From the NCBI GenBank assembly GCA_044226685.1, contig JBGAGP010000001.1:1-64000 (forward strand): a stretch of DNA of 64,000 bases, given 5' to 3'. Each line of letters starts with the position of its first letter. Positions within the stretch are counted from its first letter, which is position 1. This DNA comes from Dongia_A sp044226685 (GTDB taxonomy: Bacteria > Pseudomonadota > Alphaproteobacteria > Dongiales > Dongiaceae). A program made the position numbers and the translations under genes. The notes below the pieces were generated by a model, which saw only the letters and a list, made by a program, of their open reading frames with translations, ran no database searches and was not told where the DNA came from. Shown piece after piece: positions 1 through 7,364 of this stretch.

Positions 1-96
1 GCTGCAGTCTAACATGTTGTTGTAGACAAGATTCATGCGGATTCGTATCATCCGTTAACTAATTACGGCGCGCCGCGTCGGCTAGGGGAACACTTG

Positions 97-1533
97 ATGG
101 CGTCCCGGTGGGTGGTCAAGCAGAAGCAATGGGGTGCCTGGGCTGCCCGGATCGCCACGGTCCTGGCCGCCCTGGTCCTGTCGCTGGCCGCCCTGCCCCA
201 CGCCGCCGAGGCCCGGCCGGTCCAGTCCAGCATCGTGGTCGACGCCGCCACCGGCGAGATCGTCAGCGCCTCGAACGCGGACGCCCAGACCTATCCCGCC
301 TCGCTCACCAAGATGATGACGCTCTACCTGCTGTTCGAGGCGCTGGCCGACGGCCGGGTGAAGCTCACCGATACGATCCAGTTCTCCAACTACGCGGCCG
401 GCCAGCCGGCCACCAACCTGAACGTCGATGGCGGCGACCAGATCTCGGTCGAGACCGCCATTCTCGCGCTCGTCGTGCGCTCCGCCAATGACGCGGCGAC
501 GGCGATCGGCGAGCATCTGGGCGGGACGGAAGCCGGCTTCGCCAGGCTGATGACGGCCAAGGCCGCGGCGCTGGGCATGACCCAGACCACGTTCCGCAAT
601 GCCAACGGCCTGCCCGATCCGAAGCAGAAGACGACGGCGCGCGATCTGGCGACGCTCAGCATCGCGCTGATCCGCGACTTCCCGCAGTACTATGACTATT
701 TCAGCCAGACCCGGTTCAAGTATCGCGGCGTCACCTATAACGGCCACAACCGTCTGCTGAAGAGCTACAAGGGCTACGACGGCATCAAGACCGGCTATAT
801 CCGCGCGTCGGGTTTCAATCTGGCGAGCTCGGCCAAGCGTGACAATCGGCGCCTGGTGGTTGTGGTGCTCGGCGGCGCCAGCCCGTCGGCGCGCGACCGC
901 AAGGTCGCCGACCTGCTGGACGCCGGTTTCAAGACCGCCAGGGGCACCGGCCTGATGCTGGCGGCGAAGGCCCCGAACAGCACCAAGGCGCCGGCCGGCG
1001 CGCACACGCCGGAGCCGGTCCTGGCCGCCACCGACAACCAGGCGATGGACCGGGTCGTCGCCAAGGCCCTGCAGGCGCCCGATGCGCCCAAGGCAGGCAT
1101 CATCGACGCCGAGTTCCAGTTGAAGCCCTATGCCGCGACGCTGACCTCCAGCGCCCCGCGGCTGATCCCGATGCTGAAGCCCGGCACCGGCGGCGATATC
1201 AAGATCGCGGCCGCGACGAAGCCGGATGCGCAGTCCACCACGATGGTCTGGAAGGCGGACGGCGATTACGGCATCCAGGTCGGCGCCTATTCGAAATACA
1301 ACGCGGCCCAGAACGCCGCCCAGATTGCCGCCAAGGCCGAGCCGGCCCTGCTGGCCGACGCGCGCATCGTCATCGACAGCCAGAAGATGAACAACGGCGG
1401 CAAGGTCTATCGCGCCCGCGTGGCCGGTCTCACCAAGGCCGACGCCCAGACCGCCTGCCGCAACCTCAAAGCCAAGCGCACCGATTGCCTGGTGCTGAAG
1501 CTCGACAATTCCCTGGCCGCCGTCGGCAACTAG
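97..1533 (+). CDS. Serine D-Ala-D-Ala carboxypeptidase (PBP5/6 family) with C-terminal SPOR domain
   Basis: This periplasmic DD-carboxypeptidase removes the terminal D-alanine from peptidoglycan stem peptides. All three peptidase S11 motifs are visible: SLTK (Ser about 69, Lys about 72), SAN in VRSANDAATAI, and KTG in GIKTGYIRASGF. A signal peptide occupies about residues 1-40 and ends near HAAEA. A proline/alanine-rich linker leads to a SPOR repeat (DGDYGIQVGAYSKYNAAQ) near the C-terminus, which in this class binds denuded septal glycan. The protein is 478 aa, longer than enteric PBP5 because of the SPOR domain. A TTG codon lies directly before the ATG, but the AGGGGAA at 84-90 is better spaced for the ATG at 97. 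Confidence 0.95.
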   Translation: MASRWVVKQKQWGAWAARIATVLAALVLSLAALPHAAEARPVQSSIVVDAATGEIVSASNADAQTYPASLTKMMTLYLLFEALADGRVKLTDTIQFSNYAAGQPATNLNVDGGDQISVETAILALVVRSANDAATAIGEHLGGTEAGFARLMTAKAAALGMTQTTFRNANGLPDPKQKTTARDLATLSIALIRDFPQYYDYFSQTRFKYRGVTYNGHNRLLKSYKGYDGIKTGYIRASGFNLASSAKRDNRRLVVVVLGGASPSARDRKVADLLDAGFKTARGTGLMLAAKAPNSTKAPAGAHTPEPVLAATDNQAMDRVVAKALQAPDAPKAGIIDAEFQLKPYAATLTSSAPRLIPMLKPGTGGDIKIAAATKPDAQSTTMVWKADGDYGIQVGAYSKYNAAQNAAQIAAKAEPALLADARIVIDSQKMNNGGKVYRARVAGLTKADAQTACRNLKAKRTDCLVLKLDNSLAAVGN

Positions 1534-1543
1534 GCCCAGGGCC

Positions 1544-1560
1544 GCGACGGAAACCGTCGC
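1544..1560 (+). terminator. Hairpin after the carboxypeptidase gene
   Basis: A perfect 7-bp stem with an AAA triloop (GCGACGG AAA CCGTCGC) starts 10 bases after the stop codon. Only a short T-run (CTTT) follows about 5 bases later, so this is a probable but weak intrinsic terminator. It also sits downstream of the tRNA-Ser gene that comes from the opposite strand. Confidence 0.5.
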
Positions 1561-1585
1561 CGGCGTCTTTCGTTGGAAAATCTGG

Positions 1586-1665
1586 CGGAGGGAGGGGGAT
1601 TCGAACCCCCGATAGGGATTTAGGTCGGAGGGAGGGGGATTCGAACCCCCGATAGGGATTTAGGT
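1586..1665. repeat. Two perfect tandem copies of a 40-bp segment (3' half of tRNA-Ser)
   Basis: Bases 1586-1625 and 1626-1665 are identical over 40 nt and directly adjacent. The unit runs from the variable-arm loop through the T arm to the discriminator base of tRNA-Ser. Only the outer copy (1586-1625) is followed by an encoded CCA (TGG on the plus strand at 1583-1585). The inner copy is followed instead by the start of the outer repeat, so its CCA would have to be added after transcription. The simplest reading is a tandem duplication within an ancestral tRNA gene that encoded CCA. Confidence 0.95.
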
Positions 1666-1716
1666 CCCTATAACGGTTTAGCAAACCGCCGCCTTCAGCC
1701 GCTCGGCCACCCCTCC
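1626..1716 (-). tRNA. tRNA-Ser (anticodon GCT)
   Basis: Read on the minus strand, the 91-nt gene begins GGAGGGGTGGCCGAGC. It has a class II long variable arm (ATAGGG/CCCTAT stem), the loop TTGCTAA with anticodon GCT, and the T loop TTCGAAT. The acceptor GGAGGGG pairs with TCCCTCC (one G-T pair), followed by discriminator G. It decodes AGC and AGU serine codons. A second identical copy of the 3' half lies immediately downstream at 1586-1625, so an alternative fold could use the outer 3' half with a 40-nt insertion in the variable arm. CCA is encoded only after the outer copy. Confidence 0.93.
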
Positions 1717-1869
1717 GCCGTGAGCGACTTGCGCCACGGCGTATGCGCGCCATCTCCTTAAGGGCGAGGGGTGCAAATGTCAAACCTCGGCGCCCGCGCC
1801 GGGTGCCTCTTTCCGCCGTCTGCGACCAGACGATCCGGCCGGCGTGCGACCATGGGAGACGAAAGACCG

Positions 1870-2232
1870 ATGCGCGTGCCAAGGCCCAGATTTCTCGCCC
1901 CGCTGCTGTTGCTGCTGTTCTGCGCCGGCAATGGCCGGGCCGCCACCCCCGCGGTGGAGATCGACCATCTGCTCGATTTCGTCGCCGCCTCGCCCTGCGC
2001 CTTCATCCGCAACGACACGGAATACACGGCTGCCGAAGCCGTGGCCCACATCAAGGACAAATACGCGCATTTCCGGGATGAGATCGCCACGGCCGAGGAT
2101 TTCATCGACCTCGCCGCGAGCCGGAGCCTGATGAGCGGGCAACCCTATCTGGTCCGCTGCGGCGCGGCGCCCGAACCGGCCGGCGACTGGCTGCGCCACG
2201 AGCTGGCCACGTTCCGCCAGAGCCAGCCGTGA
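1870..2232 (+). CDS. DUF5329 family secreted protein
   Basis: A 120-aa exported protein: RPRFLAPLLLLLFCAGNGRA at the N-terminus is a signal peptide. The mature part (IDHLLDFVAASPCAFIRN, EAVAHIKDKYAHF, TAEDFIDLAASRSLMSGQPY, LVRC) carries the conserved pattern I associate with DUF5329 (YfeK-like) proteins, including two Cys that could form a disulfide. The function of this family is unknown. The ATG at 1870 is chosen because it gives a clean signal peptide; upstream in-frame ATGs at 1771 and 1852 would place arginine-rich sequence before it. Its stop codon directly abuts the stop of the convergent LysR gene. Confidence 0.75.
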   Translation: MRVPRPRFLAPLLLLLFCAGNGRAATPAVEIDHLLDFVAASPCAFIRNDTEYTAAEAVAHIKDKYAHFRDEIATAEDFIDLAASRSLMSGQPYLVRCGAAPEPAGDWLRHELATFRQSQP

Positions 2233-3231
2233 TCAGGCCTCCCGGCCGGCGCGGCGCCCGCGCGGCAAGCCCGGCTCCAGCTCCGGACCCGCGCCGCGAC
2301 TGACCGGCGTCTTCTCCGCCAGGCTCGTGCTCGATACCTCGTCGAGGATCCAGCGCCGGAACGCCTTGATCAGCGGCTCCTCCGCGCGCTGCGGCGCATG
2401 CACCAGGTGATAGGCGAATTGCGCCGGGCCCTTCAGCGCCATGGGGAAGGGCCGCACCAGGCGGCCGGCCGCCAGGTCGTCGGCGACCAGCGTTGAATCG
2501 CCCAGCGCGATGCCCTGCCCGTCCAGCGCCGCCTGCAGCGCCAGCGACGTCTGGCCGAAATGCAGGCCGCGCGTCGCATCCACCTCCGGCGCGCCCGCCG
2601 CACGCAGCCACATCGCCCAGTTGGGCCAGGTCGCCCATTGCGCGTCCCATTCGATGTGAATGAGCGTGTGATGCCGCAGGTCGCGCGGCTGGCGCAGCGG
2701 CCGCTTGCTCTTCAGCAGTTGCGGGCAGCACACCGGAAAGACGCTTTCCTCGAACAGCCGCTCGGCGATCAGTCCGGGATAGTCGCCGACACCGAAGCGG
2801 ATGCCGATGTCGACGGCATCCTCGGCGAAATCCAGCAGCCGCGGCGCCACGTCGATGCGCACGTCGACCTCCGGATGACGTTCGAGAAAACGGTCGAGCC
2901 GCGGCACCAGCCATTTCGCCGCCAGCGACGGCGAGGTCGTCACCACCAGTTTCGGCCGGCCTTCGACCGAGCGCAGCCGCTGCACCGCGCGCGCGATGGT
3001 GCCGAGGCCCTCGGCGGCCGCCCGCGCCAGCGTCTCGCCCGCGGCGGTCAGCCGCACCACGCGGCTCGAGCGCTCGAACAGCTTCACCTTGAGGTCCAGC
3101 TCGAGTTCGCGGATCGCGTGGCTGATGGCGGCCGGCGTCACGTTCAGCTCCGCCGCCGCGCGGGTGAAGCTGAGATGGCGCGCGGCCGCCTCGAAGCCGC
3201 GCAGGGCCGCCAGGTTGACCGGTCTCGTCAT
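2233..3231 (-). CDS. LysR-family transcriptional regulator, GcvA-like
   Basis: A 332-aa LTTR. The N-terminal winged helix-turn-helix is clear (LAALRGFEAAARHLSFTRA, then AAELNVTPAAISHAIRELE), and the sequence up to LFERSSRVVRLTAAGE matches the GcvA subgroup better than CysB or BenM. A type 2 periplasmic-binding-like effector domain follows from about residue 90. It is transcribed away from the DUF1127 gene, across a 124-bp intergenic region that would carry its autoregulatory operator. The effector and targets cannot be read from sequence; GcvA-like proteins next to unrelated genes often act on the divergent neighbour. Confidence 0.9.
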   Translation of the reverse strand: MTRPVNLAALRGFEAAARHLSFTRAAAELNVTPAAISHAIRELELDLKVKLFERSSRVVRLTAAGETLARAAAEGLGTIARAVQRLRSVEGRPKLVVTTSPSLAAKWLVPRLDRFLERHPEVDVRIDVAPRLLDFAEDAVDIGIRFGVGDYPGLIAERLFEESVFPVCCPQLLKSKRPLRQPRDLRHHTLIHIEWDAQWATWPNWAMWLRAAGAPEVDATRGLHFGQTSLALQAALDGQGIALGDSTLVADDLAAGRLVRPFPMALKGPAQFAYHLVHAPQRAEEPLIKAFRRWILDEVSSTSLAEKTPVSRGAGPELEPGLPRGRRAGREA

Positions 3232-3271
3232 CCATCCATCTTCAAATTCTGCTCATCAATCCGTCAAGGAG

Positions 3272-3285
3272 GATTCGTTTGAATC
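3272..3285. promoter_or_regulatory. Short inverted repeat between LysR and DUF1127 genes
   Basis: GATTC-GTTT-GAATC is a perfect 5-bp inverted repeat in the divergent region, 41 bases upstream of the LysR start. It is a candidate regulator site, and it also contains GANTC motifs, the CcrM methylation target in alphaproteobacteria. Short dyads arise by chance, so support is weak. Confidence 0.25.
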
Positions 3286-3355
3286 GCCGTTTTTGGCGGC
3301 CAAATATGGGATCGAGAGCGGGGATGCCTTATCCCTTCTACAAGTAGGTCTAAGC

Positions 3356-3649
3356 ATGAGCAATCTGACCGCCGCCGGTTCCACGCTGCCAAATGTGCTA
3401 CGGGGCCACCATGTTTCCAGCCGCCGCCAGGGTGAACGCCAGGGTCAACGACTGGGTGAACGAAAGGGCGAATTCGCCGGCATCGTGCCGACCATCGCGG
3501 CCCTGCTGCGCGGCATCTGGCTGCGCCGGCGCCGCCACGAAATCCTGGTGACCCTGCGCCGGGTGGACGAACGGCTGCTGCGCGATGCCGGCATCGAACC
3601 TTGCGAGATCGAGGAGATCGTCGACGGGTTGCTGGCACGCTGGCGCTGA
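3356..3649 (+). CDS. DUF1127 domain small protein
   Basis: A 97-aa basic protein. Its last 48 residues are a DUF1127 module (LLRGIWLRRRRHEILVTL, then RRVDERLLRDAGI), an arginine-rich helical domain common in alphaproteobacteria. Some family members have been linked to RNA binding, phosphate metabolism and stress, but no function can be assigned here. The first 45 residues are Ser/Gly/Arg-rich and probably unstructured. The ATG at 3356 is the last good start before the domain. A strong intrinsic terminator follows 31 bases after the stop, which suggests a short monocistronic message. Confidence 0.8.
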   Translation: MSNLTAAGSTLPNVLRGHHVSSRRQGERQGQRLGERKGEFAGIVPTIAALLRGIWLRRRRHEILVTLRRVDERLLRDAGIEPCEIEEIVDGLLARWR

Positions 3650-3679
3650 CGAGCTCGACTGCCTGTCGAGGCTACTCAC

Positions 3680-3718
3680 CGGCCGATGCATGGAGCCTGC
3701 ATCGGCCGATCTTTTTTT
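3680..3718 (+). terminator. Strong rho-independent terminator after DUF1127 gene
   Basis: An 11-bp perfect stem (CGGCCGATGCA pairing with TGCATCGGCCG), a 7-nt loop, and a run of seven T at 3712-3718. It is the most canonical terminator in the window and is oriented for the plus-strand DUF1127 transcript. The convergent GST gene ends just beyond it at 3737. Confidence 0.92.
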
Positions 3719-3736
3719 GGGTTCCGCGGCGGAAGC

Positions 3737-4432
3737 TCAGCGCCGCTCGTATTGCCTGCTGCCGAACAGCACTTCGCGTTGCGCGTCGGTGATCGGCTCC
3801 TTGCGTGCGTGCTCGGACAGCACCTTCAGGCCGCGTTCCACCGCCGGCCTGGCCGCGATTGCGGTCATCCAGCGCTGCACGTTGGGATAGTCGCCTATGG
3901 CGACGCCCTGGCTCTCCGAATAGCGCAACCAGGGAAAGGTCGCGATGTCGGCGATGCCGTATTCGGCGCCGGCGAGATATGGCGCCTCGCCCAGCCGGCG
4001 GTCCAGCACGCCATAGATCCGCTTCGCCTCGTTGGTATAGCGGTCGATCGCATATTGGTATTTTTCGGGCGCGAAGACGCGGAAATGATGCGACTGGCCC
4101 AGCATCGGGCCGACGCCGCCCATCTGGAACATCAGCCACTGGATCGCCGCGTAGCGCGCTGGGCCCTTCGGCGCCAGCAGCTTGCCGGTCTTCTCCGCCA
4201 GGTAGATCAGGATCGCGCCGGATTCGAACAGCGCTATCGCCTTGCCCGCAGGACCCGCGGGATCGACGATGGCGGGAATCCGGTTGTTCGGGCTGATCTT
4301 CAGGAACTCGGGCTTGAACTGGTCGCCGGCGCCGATATCGACGGCGTGCACCGTGTAGGGCAGGCCCATCTCCTCCAGTGCGATATGCACCTTGTGTCCG
4401 TTCGGCGTGGGCCAAGTGTAAAGCTCGATCAT
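3737..4432 (-). CDS. Glutathione S-transferase, YfcG/Ure2p-like (paralogue A)
   Basis: A 231-aa cytosolic GST. The N-terminal thioredoxin fold has the TPNGHKVHIALEEMGLPY signature of the nu/Ure2p-like class, which uses Thr/Asn rather than Tyr or Ser near the glutathione thiol. It also has the cis-proline motif NNRIPAIVD and the glutathione gamma-Glu contact FESGAILIYLAEKTG. The C-terminal helical domain starts near residue 95 (QWLMFQMGGVGPMLGQ). Members such as YfcG reduce disulfides with two bound glutathiones; the substrate here is unknown. It lies 10 bp downstream of a close paralogue in the same direction, so the pair is probably one operon produced by tandem duplication. Confidence 0.92.
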   Translation of the reverse strand: MIELYTWPTPNGHKVHIALEEMGLPYTVHAVDIGAGDQFKPEFLKISPNNRIPAIVDPAGPAGKAIALFESGAILIYLAEKTGKLLAPKGPARYAAIQWLMFQMGGVGPMLGQSHHFRVFAPEKYQYAIDRYTNEAKRIYGVLDRRLGEAPYLAGAEYGIADIATFPWLRYSESQGVAIGDYPNVQRWMTAIAARPAVERGLKVLSEHARKEPITDAQREVLFGSRQYERR

Positions 4433-4442
4433 CGCCGCGCCC

Positions 4443-5069
4443 TCACGCCTTGTCGAGCACGCGGAGCGCGCGCTTCACCGTCGGTCGCGCCGCGACCGCG
4501 CCGATCCAGCGCTGCACGTTCGGATAATCCTCCGGCGTCTGGTCATAGGCCGGCGGGTTCTTGGTCCAGGGCCAGCAGGCGATGTCGGCGATGCTGAACT
4601 CGGCGCCGCCGAGATAGGGGCTCTCGCCAAGCCGCTTGTCCATCACCGCGTAGAGCCGGCCGACCTCGCGCGCATAGCGGTCGATGGCATAGGGGATGCG
4701 CTCGGGCGCCGAGCTCTTGAAGTGATAGCACTGGCCGAACATCGGGCCGACATTGCCCATCTGGAACATCAGCCATTCCAGCACGCGGGCCCGTCCCTCG
4801 CCTTCGACCGGCAGCAGCTTGCCGGTCTTTTCCGCCAGGTAGAACAGGATGGCTCCGGATTCGAAGACCGTGATCGGCGCGCCGTCCGGCCCGTCCTGGT
4901 CCACCATCGCCGGAATCTTGCTGTTGGGATTGATCTTCACGTAGTCGGGCCGGAACTGCTCCTTGGCGCCGATATTCACCTTGTGGATGCGATAGGGCAG
5001 GCCCAGCTCTTCGAGCATGATATGGACCTTGTGCCCATTGGGCGTGCCCCAGGTGTAGAGATCGATCAT
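4443..5069 (-). CDS. Glutathione S-transferase, YfcG/Ure2p-like (paralogue B)
   Basis: A 208-aa GST and the upstream member of the pair. It begins MIDLYTWGTPNGHKV and carries NSKIPAMVD and FESGAILFYLAEKTG, plus the same QMGNVGPMFGQCYHF helix-4 region as its neighbour. The start at 5069 matches the paralogue's N-terminus; a possible upstream start at 5087 would add only six residues. Differences from paralogue A cluster in the C-terminal substrate-binding half (WPWTKNPPAYDQTPEDYPN), which hints at a different acceptor substrate. It is probably cotranscribed with paralogue A. Confidence 0.92.
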   Translation of the reverse strand: MIDLYTWGTPNGHKVHIMLEELGLPYRIHKVNIGAKEQFRPDYVKINPNSKIPAMVDQDGPDGAPITVFESGAILFYLAEKTGKLLPVEGEGRARVLEWLMFQMGNVGPMFGQCYHFKSSAPERIPYAIDRYAREVGRLYAVMDKRLGESPYLGGAEFSIADIACWPWTKNPPAYDQTPEDYPNVQRWIGAVAARPTVKRALRVLDKA

Positions 5070-5243
5070 CCGCTCGGCCGTCCCCAACGCTGCGATTCAA
5101 GGCGCATCTGGCGCTCCGTGCCGGCGCGACCGCCCTTCAAGACGGCTCATCCCTGGCCGCGGGGGCAGTCTTGAGGATTTCCCTTGAGCTGGCAAGGCCG
5201 CGCACCGATCATGCCGCAGCATCTCCGGAAAAGCGCCGAGGCC

Positions 5244-5681
5244 ATGAACGACCGCAGCCAGAATAACCGCTTGATCAATGAGGACGGCCAGCCGCCGCAC
5301 AGCGGCTATGCCGAGCTGATCGGCTACAAGCTGCGCAGCCGCGCCATCGGCTTTGCCGAGCTTGAACTCCTGGTCGAGCCGAAGCACCTCAACCGGCTCG
5401 AGGTCCCGCATGGCGGCGTCCTCGCGACCCTGATCGACACGGCGACTGGCATCGCGGTCGCCCTGGCCAAGGGGCCGGACCAGATCCTGCCGGCCGTGAC
5501 CGTCTCGCTGTCGATGCAGTTCCTGGGGCAGGCGAAACTCGGCGACGTGCTGATCGCCACCGGTCGGCACATCGGCGGCGGCCGCACCATAGGCTATGCA
5601 ACGGCGGAGGTGCGGATCGAAGGCGGTCAGCCGGTCGCGCGCGGCGATGCCACCTTCCGCTTCCTCACGCCAAAATCCTGA
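5244..5681 (+). CDS. PaaI-type hotdog-fold thioesterase
   Basis: About 145 aa. The central helix motif HLNRLEVPHGGVLATLIDTA followed by TGIAVA is the hotdog helix of PaaI/YbgC-type acyl-CoA thioesterases, where HGG plus an acidic residue (Asp of LIDTA) act on the thioester. The beta-strand segments VTVSLSMQFLG and GDVLIATGRHIGGGRTIGYA are also typical. The substrate is unknown. The start is uncertain: ATG 5244 is used, while ATG 5211 or TTG 5184 would extend the N-terminus, and none has a convincing Shine-Dalgarno. Confidence 0.85.
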   Translation: MNDRSQNNRLINEDGQPPHSGYAELIGYKLRSRAIGFAELELLVEPKHLNRLEVPHGGVLATLIDTATGIAVALAKGPDQILPAVTVSLSMQFLGQAKLGDVLIATGRHIGGGRTIGYATAEVRIEGGQPVARGDATFRFLTPKS

Positions 5682-5762
5682 TTTCAAACTTTGGTGCCGC
5701 GGCGCTCCTCGCGCCGGGGAAGACCAGCGACGTCGCCCACGCCGGGCAGCGACGCGCGCGGC

Positions 5763-6179
5763 TCAGGCGGCCCTGGTGAAGGGCGCGGTGGGATCGCTGG
5801 CGGGAACGCCGCCACCGAGGGCCGGCTTCGGCGCCGGCAGACCCAGCCCGAGGCGGGCATATTCGCCGCGCAGCCGGCCGGTCAGCGCCAGCCAGCACAT
5901 TCTGAGGTCGGAGACCGCGCCATAGAACGGGTTCACCCGGATCAGCGGCCGGTTGCGCTCAATCCACCAATGCGAGGTCACCGCCATCACCACGGCGATG
6001 CCGATGCCGCCCGCCATCAGCCAGAGAACCTCGAACCAGATCGCGACAGCTGTGCCGGCCATCCCGGTGACGGTCGCCAGATAGTGCATGGCCCGCGTGG
6101 CGGGATTGCGATGCGCATCCAGATAGGCGACCCAGAAATCACCGTATGGCATGCGCAGGCCTTTTCGCAGTTCGTCCAT
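5763..6179 (-). CDS. DUF962/Mpo1-like membrane protein
   Basis: A 138-aa protein with the family pattern FWVAYLDAHRNPATRAMHYLATV, then two or three hydrophobic segments, then SHWWIERNRPLIRVNPFYG and SDLRMCWLALTGRL. The two conserved His clusters are the presumed metal ligands of the yeast Mpo1 family, an Fe(II) dioxygenase acting on 2-hydroxy fatty acids. Whether the bacterial member has the same activity is not known. It is a single gene convergent with the thioesterase. Confidence 0.82.
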   Translation of the reverse strand: MDELRKGLRMPYGDFWVAYLDAHRNPATRAMHYLATVTGMAGTAVAIWFEVLWLMAGGIGIAVVMAVTSHWWIERNRPLIRVNPFYGAVSDLRMCWLALTGRLRGEYARLGLGLPAPKPALGGGVPASDPTAPFTRAA

Positions 6180-6268
6180 TGGCCTTCACCGTCCCTTTAC
6201 GATGGCGCAACGCCATCCACCCGCAAATACTGTAACCCCGGCTTCCGCCCTCGTCCAATCCAGATCTT

Positions 6269-7039
6269 TCAATTGCCGGTGAAATTTGCCGCACGTCTTT
6301 GCAAAAACGCTTGAATTCCCTCGCGATAATCCGCCGTTTCCACCGCGGCATAAGACAACCTGACGGTTTCCTCGTCGGCTGTCAGATTCGCCCGCGCGGC
6401 GCGGTGTACCAGGCGCTTGTGATGTCTGTGTGACATGGGCGAGCCGGCGATGATTCGCCCGGTCGCCGCCTGCAACTCCGCCTCCAGATCCGCCACCACG
6501 CGGGTTGCCAGTCCCCGCCGCTCGGCCCAGGCGGCATCGTGCAGCTGCGCCTCCAGGAGCATCTCCAGCATGACGGCGGCGCCCAGGACCCCTGTCAGAA
6601 TGGCGAGTTCGGGATAAGGCATCGCAATGCCGACTTTCTGGATCGGAATGCCGAACCGGCTCTCCGGCGTGACCAGCCGCAGATCGCACATGAGCGCGAT
6701 TTCCAGGCCTCCGCCGACGCACAGGCCCTGGATCGCGGCGATGGTCGGGTGACGGCAGCAGCGGATGGCGTTGAGCGCATCCAGCATCGTCCGGCCATAG
6801 GCCTCGGCCTGATCCGTCGTGGCGCGCAAGGTGGCGAACTCCGCGAGGTCCGCCCCGGCCGCGAAATTGCCACCCGCGCCGGCGACGATGATGCAGCGGA
6901 CATCGGCGTCGAATTCAAGCGCGCCGAAGGCCTCGGCCAGGGCGCGCCACATGCCGAGGGTCATGGCATTGCGCTTGTCCGGACGGTTCAGCGTGACCCT
7001 GGCGATGGCGCCCTGTCGCGCGACCTCGATCTCAGCCAT
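6269..7039 (-). CDS. Enoyl-CoA hydratase/isomerase (crotonase) family protein
   Basis: A 256-aa crotonase-fold protein. The oxyanion-hole segments GGNFAAGADLAEF and GLCVGGGLEIALMCDLRLV are intact, so CoA-thioester binding is expected. The Glu of GGGLE is present. In the second catalytic stretch, where hydratases carry another Glu, the sequence reads GIPIQKVGIAMPYPEL without an obvious equivalent, so isomerase, hydrolase or another chemistry is possible. The ATG at 7039 has a GGGGGAG Shine-Dalgarno; longer start choices are spurious. It is monocistronic on the minus strand, divergent from pyrE. Confidence 0.88.
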   Translation of the reverse strand: MAEIEVARQGAIARVTLNRPDKRNAMTLGMWRALAEAFGALEFDADVRCIIVAGAGGNFAAGADLAEFATLRATTDQAEAYGRTMLDALNAIRCCRHPTIAAIQGLCVGGGLEIALMCDLRLVTPESRFGIPIQKVGIAMPYPELAILTGVLGAAVMLEMLLEAQLHDAAWAERRGLATRVVADLEAELQAATGRIIAGSPMSHRHHKRLVHRAARANLTADEETVRLSYAAVETADYREGIQAFLQRRAANFTGN

Positions 7040-7186
7040 TGGCACTCCCCCATCCCGACTGCCAATCCGACGCGCGAACTGGCCGATTCGGCGAATTCGA
7101 CCCTGCCTGCGGCCCGGAAGCAAGGTCGCCGAGGGCTCTGTCTTCGGCATGCCACAATGGGTCCGCCGGGCCCGGCCTTCCCCTAC

Positions 7187-7280
7187 CGGCTTTCCGCCGC
7201 CCGCTTTCCCCACTGTCTTTTCCTCACCGGCTTTCCCACCGGCTTTTCCCAGCGGGCTTTTCCTCTCCGGCTTTTCCTGT
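7187..7280. repeat. Degenerate GGCTTTTCC-type repeat cluster upstream of pyrE
   Basis: Within the 325-bp gap between the crotonase and pyrE lie about seven imperfect copies, spaced roughly 10-18 bp, of a (C/G)GGCTTTNCC or related CNGNCTTTTCC motif. They are all on the same strand and form a pyrimidine-rich tract. No convincing ORF runs through it with appropriate codon use. It may be a leader or regulatory segment for pyrE, or simple slippage-derived sequence. Confidence 0.6.
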
Positions 7281-7364
7281 GCCCGGAAAGGCTCTATGAC
7301 CGTCGCATCCGGGCTGCCGCCCGGTCATTCCCGGTCCTTCCCGACCGTCCGAAAGAGGTTGCCC

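Noticed and set aside
1586..1625. A second tRNA gene or an integration attachment site
   Set aside because: Only the 3' half is repeated, so it is not a full tRNA. No integrase or island lies next to it, so an att site is unsupported.
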